This document shows positions 1 to 7,018 of a DNA stretch of 9,920 bases, in pieces. Below the pieces are notes generated by a model. That model was given only the letters and a program-made list of their open reading frames with translations. It had not been told where the DNA came from and searched no databases. Position numbers and translations under genes: made by a program. This DNA is from Bacteroidales bacterium (GTDB lineage Bacteria > Bacteroidota > Bacteroidia > Bacteroidales > UBA10428): contig DNTK01000465.1 in assembly GCA_003508755.1 (NCBI GenBank), positions 1 through 9,920 on the forward strand, in the 5' to 3' direction. The first letter of the stretch is position 1, and every line of letters begins with the position of its first letter.

Positions 1-1551
1 AAACCACAAGTGCATGTGGCCTATCTCGAAAACCGTAACCTGATTACCATTGATGTAAAGGATGAAGAACTATATGTGGCAGCAAAATATATTACCTCGC
101 AGACCGGGAAAAATGTAATTCCACGCACCAATGCACGCTCCGAAAAAATTCGCTGCTACATTAAGGAAATGCCATTTGATGCAGCCATCGAAGAACTGGC
201 TCTTTCCAACGGTTTAAGCATGAAGCTCTCGGAAGATGGCTTTTATGTCATCGAGAAGGAGATTGAACAAGCTGTTGCTGAAGGCGCTACACCCACCGAT
301 CCATCACGAACACGTTTTTCAAGGAACCAATCAAATCAAAGAAGTGGTGAGTCAAGAAGAGGAAATGACAATTACAGCATCGATGTAAAACGCTTACGAA
401 ACGACAGCCTATTAATAACCGTTGAGAATGCTCCGGTGGATGCCATTTTAGTTGAGTTGAACGAGGAAGAAAATTTTAATTATTTTATTTCTCCTGGTTT
501 AGAGGATGCTGTTACCGGCCGGGTAATTGGAAAAGATATTAATTCGATACTCTCCTACTTGTTTAATGGAACCGATGTGGCGCATAAGAAAGTCGACAAT
601 GTATTTATTGTTGGAAAAAAGAAACTTATCGATTACAACGAGCATAAGGTGGTTCAGCTTCAGAACAGAAGCATCGATAAAATTCTTGAGTTTGTTCCGG
701 CCGATTTAGCCGAAAGCCTTGAAATAATAGAGTTCCCGGAACTGAATAGTTTGTTTTTAACAGGTCCTTCCTACCAGATAGATGAATTTGAATTATTTGT
801 TAAAGAAATCGACAAAGTAGTACCCGTGGTGCTTATCGAAGTCATTATTATGTATGTTAATAAATCGATAAGTGTTTCAACCGGTATTCAGGCAGGGCTT
901 GGTGATGCTCCTGTTCAAACCTCGGGACAGGTTTTCCCTGCAGTGGATGTAACCATTGGTGCCGATAAAATTAATCAGATAATTAATGGTTCCGGTTGGG
1001 TAAACCTGGGAAATGTGGATCCTAATTTCTACCTAATTTTACAAGCTATGGAAGCACAGGGATTTGTAGAGTTGAATTCGACTCCCAAGCTTTCCACCCT
1101 GAATGGACATGAAGCATCTCTATCGATTGGAAATACAGAATATTACCTAGAAGAGCGCACCCAATTATACGGTACCCAAAATCCACAGCAAACTACCTCG
1201 CAGGAATACAAGCCTGTAAATGCTGAGCTGGCCATTAAAATAAAACCTTTTGTATCGGGCGATGAACAAATTACGCTAGAGGTGGAGGTTAAACAATCCG
1301 ATTTTACCGAGCGTATTTCAAAAACCGCTCCCCCGGGATCAGTAAACCGTGATTTTATTTCGCAGATACGGGTTAAGAATAAAGAGATGATTCTGTTGGG
1401 TGGATTAATGGATCGTGAAAAGCGTGAGTCTGGAACCGGTACCCCTTTCTTATCACGGATCCCTGTAATAAAGTGGTTTTTTAGCAGCCGCACCAAAGAA
1501 AGTTCCGACGAAAAATTAAGTGTACTTATCAGACCAACCATTATAAATTGA
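1..1551 (+). CDS. gspD: Outer-membrane secretin, GspD/PilQ family (5' end missing)
   Basis: Secretins form the multimeric outer-membrane gate of type II secretion systems and type IV pili. The reading frame is open through base 1, so the true start and any signal peptide lie outside the window; the GTG at 10 is only the first in-window start codon. In order I see an STN/N0-like alpha-beta domain (about bases 30-270), a Ser/Arg/Asn-rich linker (about 283-378), a second STN-like domain (about 385-625), a ring-building secretin-N type domain (about 640-815), and the C-terminal secretin barrel domain (about 820-1548). Barrel hallmarks are the VVLIEVII strand (about 826-849), STPKLSTLNGHEASLSIG (about 1078-1131), MILLGGL (1387-1407), and PFLSRIPVIKWFF followed by the LSVLIRPTII ending. 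The TGA stop overlaps the TTG start of the next gene. T2SS versus T4P membership cannot be settled from this protein alone, so the symbol is provisional. Confidence 0.93.
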   Translation, partial: KPQVHVAYLENRNLITIDVKDEELYVAAKYITSQTGKNVIPRTNARSEKIRCYIKEMPFDAAIEELALSNGLSMKLSEDGFYVIEKEIEQAVAEGATPTDPSRTRFSRNQSNQRSGESRRGNDNYSIDVKRLRNDSLLITVENAPVDAILVELNEEENFNYFISPGLEDAVTGRVIGKDINSILSYLFNGTDVAHKKVDNVFIVGKKKLIDYNEHKVVQLQNRSIDKILEFVPADLAESLEIIEFPELNSLFLTGPSYQIDEFELFVKEIDKVVPVVLIEVIIMYVNKSISVSTGIQAGLGDAPVQTSGQVFPAVDVTIGADKINQIINGSGWVNLGNVDPNFYLILQAMEAQGFVELNSTPKLSTLNGHEASLSIGNTEYYLEERTQLYGTQNPQQTTSQEYKPVNAELAIKIKPFVSGDEQITLEVEVKQSDFTERISKTAPPGSVNRDFISQIRVKNKEMILLGGLMDREKRESGTGTPFLSRIPVIKWFFSSRTKESSDEKLSVLIRPTIIN

Positions 1552-2747
1552 GACTTGCTGACTTAAATATTACCCGGATTCGGAAAGTTGCAGGATTGTC
1601 AATTCACTTTATTGATCCACAAACGGTAAAATACCATCTGTGCGTTTTGGTGCGAAAAGGCTCCAGTATACTTGTCGAGGAAAACCATGAGGAGGTGGAA
1701 AGCATAGAAGAAGTAGCGGAAAAACTTCCTAAAAATGTACCTGTTGTTCTTACTATAAGCGGGCGTAATATTCTAAATAAAGATGTTCCTAAAGATGAAT
1801 TTGAGTCGGTTAAGCAACAATACTTTCCCGAAACGGAAGAGTCTGACTTTTATGGGAATGCCTTAGATTTTGAGGAGCATAGTTATTTAAGCATTTGTCG
1901 AAAATCAATCATCGATCCCATACTAGAGGAACTCGAAAAAAATAAGATAATTATTGCGAACCTGTCCATTGGGGCATATACAGCCATAGCATATTGGAGT
2001 TTTAGACTTACAGAAAGTAAAGAATTGCATCTGGGAGAATCTGTACTTACCCTAAATTCGGAAGGAAAAAAAGTTAAACTAAGTTCAGGCAATACCAGTA
2101 ACAGTAGTTTGAATATTTATGGAGACGAGCTGCCTTCTCTTCTATTATTACCATACATCGGGGCGCTTACGTATTTACTAAAAAGTAAGTCGGTGATTCC
2201 AGTTGGGGAAGTTTCTACATCCATTGTAAAAGATTTCCAATACAAACACCTGATGGATGTATTAAAAATTCCTGCATTGGCAGTGGTATTTCTAATGCTC
2301 CTCATCAATTATTTTGTTTTTGACAGTTTCAGAAAAAAAGATACCGTGCTTGGAGGGCAATTGAACATGAATGCAGGTATTATCTCAAAGCTCGATTCGC
2401 TCGATAAAGAGCTCAAAGCCAAAGAAGATTACATTGCTTTTATTGGAAACAACAAAACCTATTTTAGCCTTCAACTCGACGAAATTGGGCAATCAGTGCC
2501 TTCAGGCATTATACTCAATACGCTTACCATTAATCCGACCATTAACAAGATGAAAGAGGGTGAGACCATTGAACTAAAAAAAGGAATTGAATTATCGGGT
2601 ACAGCACGCACCAGCCTGGTAGTAAACGAATGGACAAAAGAACTTAGTGACATAGATTGGATACGAGAAGTAGTAGTAGTTGATTACCATAAAGATTTAA
2701 ACAACTTACGCGGCGAGTTTATAATTCATATTGAACTAAAGGAATGA
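1548..2747 (+). CDS. GspL-like inner-membrane protein: degenerate PilM-type domain fused to a PilN-type domain
   Basis: This 399-residue protein is probably the bitopic platform component that links the cytoplasmic ATPase to the periplasmic part of the machine. Residues 1-235 look like a reduced actin-like PilM/GspL cytoplasmic domain: a first strand around VAGLSIHF (14-21) and a late segment LLLLPYIGALTYLL (198-211) typical of PilM-like proteins. A single membrane helix lies at about 240-258, followed by a short coiled-coil stretch (about 265-295) and a PilN-like ferredoxin-fold region (about 300-399) with IGQSVPSGIILNTLTI and IELSGTARTSLVVNEW. The start is TTG, in an ATTGA overlap with the secretin stop. 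I see no in-frame ATG before residue 235, so the TTG is the sensible choice. The 399-residue length and architecture fit GspL. The phosphate-binding signature of active PilM is not evident. I assign family membership by pattern and context. Confidence 0.78.
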   Translation: MRLADLNITRIRKVAGLSIHFIDPQTVKYHLCVLVRKGSSILVEENHEEVESIEEVAEKLPKNVPVVLTISGRNILNKDVPKDEFESVKQQYFPETEESDFYGNALDFEEHSYLSICRKSIIDPILEELEKNKIIIANLSIGAYTAIAYWSFRLTESKELHLGESVLTLNSEGKKVKLSSGNTSNSSLNIYGDELPSLLLLPYIGALTYLLKSKSVIPVGEVSTSIVKDFQYKHLMDVLKIPALAVVFLMLLINYFVFDSFRKKDTVLGGQLNMNAGIISKLDSLDKELKAKEDYIAFIGNNKTYFSLQLDEIGQSVPSGIILNTLTINPTINKMKEGETIELKKGIELSGTARTSLVVNEWTKELSDIDWIREVVVVDYHKDLNNLRGEFIIHIELKE

Positions 2748-3286
2748 AGTTAAATCTTAGCTATAAACAACAGTTTTTTACTTTTGCAGGCATCTTTGTT
2801 ATTTGCCTGTGGATTGTTTATGGCATCAGTATTAAACCAACTGTTGCCATTAAAAGGCAGGTTCGCGAAAAGGAGAAAGCGGTTGAAGCCCTGTCCTCGG
2901 CTCCTGGCAGAATAAATGTTGTGAGCAACAAGCTGGAGAAGATCAACAGGCAATTTTCATCGTTTTCGATGTCGGGCTCCACATCGCGTGATTTAATTCT
3001 GGAAGAAATAAGCAGTTATTGCAGTAAAAATGGAATCAGTGTTTACAATTATCCTGAATCGCATGTTGTAAAGCAGCAATTATTCACCCTCGAAACCAAC
3101 AAAATAGTATTAAAAAGCAGTTTTAAAAGACTGGTAAAACTTATACACTTCCTTGAAAACAAGGCCAGTTTTGGCAGAATTATTTCGCTACGGTTTTACA
3201 CGGAAGAAAATCGAAAAACGAAACAAAAAGTTTTATTTCTTGAATTGGTCATTCAAAACATTAAGAACGATGAACAAGCTTATTAA
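2744..3286 (+). CDS. GspM/PilO-like inner-membrane assembly protein
   Basis: A 180-residue bitopic protein with a short cytoplasmic N-terminus, one membrane helix at about residues 11-29, a charged coiled-coil segment at about 34-70, and a ferredoxin-like periplasmic domain at about 82-173. The stretch LKSSFKRLVKLIHFLENK (123-140) matches the PilO/GspM pattern in which a small domain packs a helix carrying 'F..l..fl..l', followed by the strands IISLRFYTE and KVLFLELVIQ. In known systems this protein pairs with PilN or the GspL periplasmic domain and aligns with PilP/GspC. The ATG overlaps the preceding TGA by four bases (ATGA), indicating translational coupling to the GspL-like partner. The family is fast-evolving, so the call rests on topology, domain pattern and gene order more than on strong identity. 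Confidence 0.75.
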   Translation: MKLNLSYKQQFFTFAGIFVICLWIVYGISIKPTVAIKRQVREKEKAVEALSSAPGRINVVSNKLEKINRQFSSFSMSGSTSRDLILEEISSYCSKNGISVYNYPESHVVKQQLFTLETNKIVLKSSFKRLVKLIHFLENKASFGRIISLRFYTEENRKTKQKVLFLELVIQNIKNDEQAY

Positions 3287-4220
3287 AATATTACCCTTTC
3301 TATTACTCACTGCATGTCAGTTGATAACAGAACCCGACCTGTCGGATAAATCGGTTTACCTCATTGCGCCAATTGACTCCATGAGTACCACTACAGCTAC
3401 TCACACCTTATGGTGGGATGTGATTCCTGATGCCGAAGCTTACAATGTAATTGTTGTTTCGCCAGACTGGAATAGCATTGAGAGGCTTGTTGCCGATACC
3501 AATGTTTCGGGTAACAAGTTTACCATAACCCTTCCTCCAGGGGAATACGATTGGGGAGTTTCTGCTTTTAACTACTATAGTTCAACCCCATATTCAGTAA
3601 GGCACTTAAGTATCGACACCTCATCAAGCCTTTCCGGCCAGGTAGTGGTATTGAAATCGCCATCGGAGGGGAAAAGTCTGAAGGATGCCAAAGTGTTGTT
3701 TGAATGGTACAAAATAGCTATTGCCAATTCCTATATATTCGATATTCGCAGAGACAGTTGGGAGGGTCCAAGTTTTATTCCTCAACAATTAACATCCGAA
3801 GATACTATTTCTGTGGCGTTAACAGAGGGTGTTTATGCATGGGGTGTAAAAGCTACCAACGATTTCTCCAGCACCCTGTTTACCACACAAACCTTATACA
3901 TCGACCAAACACCACCGGGTAGGGCCTCCATTACGAATCCGGCATTTAATGGCGATACTTTACAAATCGATAATTTATTGATCCAGTGGAATCGTTCCGG
4001 CACCTCAGTATCACCCATGCGCGATAGCCTGATGGTTTCAGTCGACAGTACGTTTTCTGAAGGAAGCCCCATTGGATATTATTTTACAACCGAGGCCACT
4101 GAATATACCCTGCCTGAGAATGAGTATTCCTCCGGCTTTTACTTCTGCAGGGTTCGCACCTACGACGAAGCCGGCAATGCGGGGCCGGTGAGTGCTACTC
4201 GTAAGTTTTATATTGAATAG
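3270..4220 (+). CDS. Lipoprotein with three Fn3-like beta-sandwich repeats
   Basis: I start this 316-residue protein at the ATG at 3270, because it gives a clean lipoprotein signal: MNKLIKILPFLLLTAC with lipobox L-T-A-C and the lipidated cysteine at residue 16. The frame stays open upstream to a TTG at 3153, but that would bury the signal sequence. After the signal come three tandem repeats of about 90-100 residues (28-116, 124-212, 215-316). Repeats 1 and 2 share an early W(W/Y) core strand and the endings EYDWGVSAF...LSID and VYAWGVKAT...LYID, 96 residues apart; repeat 3 ends FYFCRVRTYDEAGNAG...FYIE. This is an Fn3/Ig-like pattern, likely binding protein or glycan or acting as a spacer. The gene overlaps the PilO-like gene by 17 bp and the next gene by 1 bp. 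A pilotin-like or envelope-spanning role in the machine is inference only. Confidence 0.85.
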   Translation: MNKLIKILPFLLLTACQLITEPDLSDKSVYLIAPIDSMSTTTATHTLWWDVIPDAEAYNVIVVSPDWNSIERLVADTNVSGNKFTITLPPGEYDWGVSAFNYYSSTPYSVRHLSIDTSSSLSGQVVVLKSPSEGKSLKDAKVLFEWYKIAIANSYIFDIRRDSWEGPSFIPQQLTSEDTISVALTEGVYAWGVKATNDFSSTLFTTQTLYIDQTPPGRASITNPAFNGDTLQIDNLLIQWNRSGTSVSPMRDSLMVSVDSTFSEGSPIGYYFTTEATEYTLPENEYSSGFYFCRVRTYDEAGNAGPVSATRKFYIE

Positions 4221-4732
4221 TGAAAAATAAAAAAGCAACATACCTGCTGATAGCCCTGGTTGTTTTTATCTGGGGAACCATTGTGTTTAAAATCATTAAA
4301 CATGTGGGGCCTTCCGATATTCCTGATCAGGCTTTTCAACCTGTTATGAAAGCAGATAGCTTTTTTGAAAAAGATTCGGTTTATCAACTAAACCTAAAAT
4401 ATTCCGATCCTTTTTTAAAGGGCAGTTATTCCAATCCGGTTGTTGTTGAACAAAAACAAGAAAACACCAGAGCAAATCTTCGTCGTAGAATAGCTCCTCA
4501 GCAAACCACAGTGCAGAAAGTTGAAGTTACCTGGCCGGGACTAGGTTTTAGTGGAAATATTATAAACGATAAAACAGGCGAGCAATTAGGCCTTCTTGTT
4601 ATTGATAACGATTCCTATTTATTCAGGAAAGGTGAAACCCGGTTTGGAATTACCTTACTCGAACTATATAACGATTCAATTAAGGTTGAATTCGAAAAAG
4701 AAATAAAAACCATTATTAAAGAGAAAAGTTGA
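4220..4732 (+). CDS. GspC/PilP-like periplasmic linker protein
   Basis: This 170-residue protein has a basic N-terminus, one membrane helix (about residues 8-26), a flexible periplasmic linker containing YSDPFL (61-66), a basic stretch (ANLRRR) and a C-terminal all-beta domain (about 104-165). The DPF motif before the linker and the domain reading 'WPGLGFSGNI..., LGLLVIDNDSYLFRKGE..., GITLLELYNDSIKVEF' match the homology region of PilP/GspC. In known systems that region docks the inner-membrane platform to the secretin N0 domain. The start is GTG at 4220, whose G is also the last base of the lipoprotein TAG stop. Position directly after L-, M- and lipoprotein genes supports the assignment. 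Primary sequence similarity in this family is weak, so the call is pattern-based. Confidence 0.75.
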   Translation: MKNKKATYLLIALVVFIWGTIVFKIIKHVGPSDIPDQAFQPVMKADSFFEKDSVYQLNLKYSDPFLKGSYSNPVVVEQKQENTRANLRRRIAPQQTTVQKVEVTWPGLGFSGNIINDKTGEQLGLLVIDNDSYLFRKGETRFGITLLELYNDSIKVEFEKEIKTIIKEKS

Positions 4733-5286
4733 TGAAACATCTACTATATTTTTTCTTCATGCTTGCTGCCATTCCTGCCATTAGCCAGGAAATTGAATGG
4801 GCACCCCTAACTCGAGAAGTTCAGATAAACACCGGTGATTCGCTTATTAAAGCGCGCATAATGATTAATCCAACCGACTTTAAGGTGGTGGACGAATACC
4901 ATTATTACTGGCACAGCAAAGGGCAAATTAATAAAAATATGGGAGGCTATACCGGCGATATTTTACATGGTACTTACCTGGTACTGGATAGTGCGAAGCG
5001 TATGATTACACAGGGGCAATTTAACGAAGGTTTAAAGGATGGTACCTGGAAACGCTGGTTCAGCAACGGGAACCTGAGAAGCATTGAAAACTGGAAAGAC
5101 AGCAGGTTAAACGGTGAGTTTAAAACTTATAGCGCCGAAGGAGAATTGCTAAGCATCGAAAACTACAAAAACGGCATTGTAGTAAACAAGGAGGATAAAA
5201 CTTTTAAGATTTTCTCTTCCAGTAATAAGGAAACAAGCGATTCCATTCCTGAACCAACCACAAATCCGGAATTACAACAGGATTAA
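4732..5286 (+). CDS. Secreted MORN-repeat (YwqK-like) protein
   Basis: A 184-residue protein with a Sec signal peptide (MKHLLYFFFMLAAIPAIS, probable cleavage before Q19) and no second membrane segment, so it should be periplasmic, surface or secreted. Residues about 71-155 contain degenerate MORN_2-type repeats: GYTGDILHGTYLV, then TQGQFNEGLKDGTWKRWFSNG, then IENWKDSRLNGEFKTYSAEG, then IENYKNGIV. These 20-24-residue beta-hairpin units are common in Bacteroidota exported proteins and usually mediate protein contacts; no enzymatic function is implied. The tail (about 160-184) is low-complexity, rich in Ser/Thr/Pro/Glu. I chose the ATG at 4732, which overlaps the previous TGA in a TGATG junction; a TTG three bases upstream is less likely. 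Tight coupling to the GspC-like gene argues that it belongs to the machine, with its precise role unknown. Confidence 0.85.
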   Translation: MKHLLYFFFMLAAIPAISQEIEWAPLTREVQINTGDSLIKARIMINPTDFKVVDEYHYYWHSKGQINKNMGGYTGDILHGTYLVLDSAKRMITQGQFNEGLKDGTWKRWFSNGNLRSIENWKDSRLNGEFKTYSAEGELLSIENYKNGIVVNKEDKTFKIFSSSNKETSDSIPEPTTNPELQQD

Positions 5287-5299
5287 TTAGAAAACAATT

Positions 5300-5341
5300 A
5301 TTGTCATGTCACATTGAGCGTAGTCGAGATGTGACGATAAT
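5300..5341. repeat. Palindromic REP-like intergenic element
   Basis: Perfect 7-bp arms GTCACAT (5308-5314) and ATGTGAC (5329-5335) flank a 14-base loop, TGAGCGTAGTCGAG. The stem extends imperfectly outward, ATTGTC (5300-5305) pairing with GATAAT (5336-5341) across a 2-base bulge and a G-T pair. I recall the loop core as part of a dispersed intergenic repeat in many Bacteroidota genomes; that is memory, not a search. It sits alone in the 98-bp gap between the MORN gene and the beta-helix gene, inside an otherwise nearly gapless operon. It may act as an attenuator, an mRNA-stabilising hairpin or a selfish REP-type insertion. There is no T-tract after it, so it is a poor intrinsic terminator. 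Confidence 0.75.
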
Positions 5342-5384
5342 CCTAAGAGCTGTATTTGGAATACTCTAAATTAAAATTCTATCT

Positions 5385-6650
5385 ATGAAGCAACTGATAA
5401 AAGTAAAACTAAAGGCAAAAGCCCTTTACCTGGTTATTTTTATCAGTTTTATTGTTTCTGTAATCTTATTGCTTTTTATCAGCAGCAGCTACTACTCACA
5501 GGTAGAAGTGCTGCATTATGATGCCCTGAAACAAATGGTCTCGCAAACCAACTCGTCAATTAACTACTCGCTGGGGGTTAAAGATATTACTGATTTCGAA
5601 AAATTCTCGTCGCCCGATTTATTTGATGAGTCAGCTGTAGGTACAGAGCTTAAAATGGAGTCCTGGGGTGTTTTTACTCTGTCTCATGCTACATCTGATT
5701 GGAGAGACAGAAGTTACTCAAAAACGGCCCTGCTAGGTAATTATCTTTTCGATAGCGAAAAAGTAGGACTTTACCTGGCCGACAAAGGAAAGTACCTATC
5801 CATTGCAGGCAAAACAAAACTTACTGGAACCACCTACCTTCCGGCGCTGGGAATACGCAGTGTATACATCGAAGGGGAACCTTACCGGGGTGATAAGCTT
5901 TTTTACGGAAGAGAAGAAAATAGCAATAAAAACCTACCCGAACTCAATCCGGATAAATTAAAAATCATTGAGCAATTATTTACCGGAGAACTGGGTGATT
6001 CTATTGGCGACTTGTCAGATCTGCTGTATGGCGACAAGGTCTCACAATCCTTTGCTGAGCAATCAATTCTTTACGAGAGTCGCTCAGAAATTGATTTAAT
6101 CAATGTATCCATAACAGGTAAACTAATCATTCACTCCGATTCGCTAATCTATGTCAATAAATCCTCTCAAATTAACAACTGTATTTTAGTGGCCCCACAA
6201 ATTATAATCGATAAAGGTTTTAGGGGTTCTTTGCAGGTATTTGCCTCGGACTCCATACTTATCGAAGAAAATGTTGAACTCAGCTACCCAAGCGTTATTG
6301 GCGTATACAATCCTGAAGGGAATACTGCTTTTTGTTATGTGAACGAAAATGCAGAAATATCAGGAGCAGTTTTTTGTCACGCAGCTTTAGAAGCAGGAGA
6401 AAGCACTGAATTGTTTTTACAACCCGGAGTAAGCATCAATGGATTGGTCTATGCCAGTGGTAAAGTACATATACAGGGCTCAATTTACGGAACATTATAT
6501 GCCAATACATTTGTTCTTAGAACAAAACGGGGCTACTACGAAAATCATTTACTCAATGCAGTTGTTGATCCGGAAACACAGTATCGGGATTTTCTTGTAC
6601 CAGGAATGCTGGAAGAACATAACCAAAAGGCAGTTTTAGCATGGTATTAA
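5385..6650 (+). CDS. Membrane-anchored protein with beta-helix-like C-terminus, in the GspK/PilX position
   Basis: A 421-residue protein with a basic N-terminus and a single membrane helix (about residues 13-33), followed by a polar alpha/beta region. A motif region at 139-169 contains SIAGKTKLTGTTYLP, GIRSVYIEG and PYRG. A C-terminal half of about 235-375 is rich in short hydrophobic strands (KLIIHSDSLIYV, CILVAPQIIID, SLQVFASDSILIEENVEL, ISGAVF, INGLVYASGKVHIQGSIYGTLYAN), reading like a right-handed beta-helix or bactofilin-type stack. The tail ends in a conserved-looking 'YENHLL...VDPETQYRDFLVPG'. The N-terminus resembles PilX/GspK-type minor (pseudo)pilins but lacks a G|xxxxE prepilin peptidase site. 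It overlaps the next pseudopilin gene by 10 bp (ATGGTATTAA), so it probably works with the pseudopilus tip. I do not recognise a named family; the GspK/PilX analogy comes from position and topology. Confidence 0.85.
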   Translation: MKQLIKVKLKAKALYLVIFISFIVSVILLLFISSSYYSQVEVLHYDALKQMVSQTNSSINYSLGVKDITDFEKFSSPDLFDESAVGTELKMESWGVFTLSHATSDWRDRSYSKTALLGNYLFDSEKVGLYLADKGKYLSIAGKTKLTGTTYLPALGIRSVYIEGEPYRGDKLFYGREENSNKNLPELNPDKLKIIEQLFTGELGDSIGDLSDLLYGDKVSQSFAEQSILYESRSEIDLINVSITGKLIIHSDSLIYVNKSSQINNCILVAPQIIIDKGFRGSLQVFASDSILIEENVELSYPSVIGVYNPEGNTAFCYVNENAEISGAVFCHAALEAGESTELFLQPGVSINGLVYASGKVHIQGSIYGTLYANTFVLRTKRGYYENHLLNAVVDPETQYRDFLVPGMLEEHNQKAVLAWY

Positions 6651-7018
6651 AGTATGTGCATATTATTAAAAAGAAGGTAAAGGGTTCGATCGTGGAACCC
6701 GTTATTGCCATTGTACTATTGGTACTTACCATGGCCATGGCCTTTGTTGTGCTTACCCGAACAAACAATACACCAAAAGTACAGGCTATAAATCTGGCCG
6801 GCGAACTCATTAACCAGGAAAGACACAATACCATAACCAATACCGATTTTTTAGATAAGTCAGAAACAGTTGATGCATTTACGCTAATTAAAGAAGTTAG
6901 TGAGATTAATGATGGTCAGGCAGCAATAATTAAACTGCAGGTACAGGACAAAGGAGGAAAATTAATTACTAAAACAGAATTTGTTGTACCTATAAATAGC
7001 AATGATAAAGAACAATAG
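6641..7018 (+). CDS. Minor pseudopilin-like protein, GspI/PilV type
   Basis: A 125-residue protein with a basic leader, KYVHIIKKKVKG, followed by SIVEPVIAIVLLVLTMAMAFVVL, the look of a class III (type IV pilin-like) signal: a glutamate at the start of a long hydrophobic helix (residue 19). The downstream VQAINLAGELINQER recalls the 'A..NLa...ln.E' segment of GspI-type minor pseudopilins, and the rest is a small polar beta-rich domain. The processing site is unusual: if cleavage follows G15, the glutamate is at +4 instead of the usual +5; if G15 is +1, cleavage would follow lysine. The ATG overlaps the end of the preceding gene by 10 bp, and the 3' end overlaps the next pseudopilin by 17 bp. 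It would be matured by a prepilin peptidase not encoded here. Confidence 0.78.
   Translation: MVLKYVHIIKKKVKGSIVEPVIAIVLLVLTMAMAFVVLTRTNNTPKVQAINLAGELINQERHNTITNTDFLDKSETVDAFTLIKEVSEINDGQAAIIKLQVQDKGGKLITKTEFVVPINSNDKEQ

Noticed and set aside
1143..1541. Antisense open frame of 132 codons opposite the secretin 3' end
   Set aside because: It lies fully inside the strongly conserved secretin barrel domain on the other strand, and its product shows no recognisable motif; it is a shadow of codon bias.
2671..2682. Short GTA trinucleotide run
   Set aside because: Only a few units coding for consecutive valines in the PilN-like domain; too short to be a meaningful microsatellite or phase-variation tract.
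3153..3269. Upstream extension of the lipoprotein to a TTG at 3153
   Set aside because: It would overlap the PilO-like gene by 134 bp and place 39 residues before a perfect lipoprotein signal sequence; the ATG at 3270 is far better.
5300..5341. Palindrome read as the start of a CRISPR array
   Set aside because: There is only one copy here and no regularly spaced direct repeats or spacers; it is a single REP-like hairpin.
5342..5384. Internal promoter (TGTATTTG at 5351-5358) before the beta-helix gene
   Set aside because: It resembles the -7 element, but I find no TTTG/TTG at suitable spacing upstream, so I do not call it.
6553..6840. Minus-strand open frame of 95 codons
   Set aside because: It spans the junction of the beta-helix and pseudopilin genes, both well supported on the + strand. 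Its hydrophobic stretches are the complement of the pseudopilin helix region.
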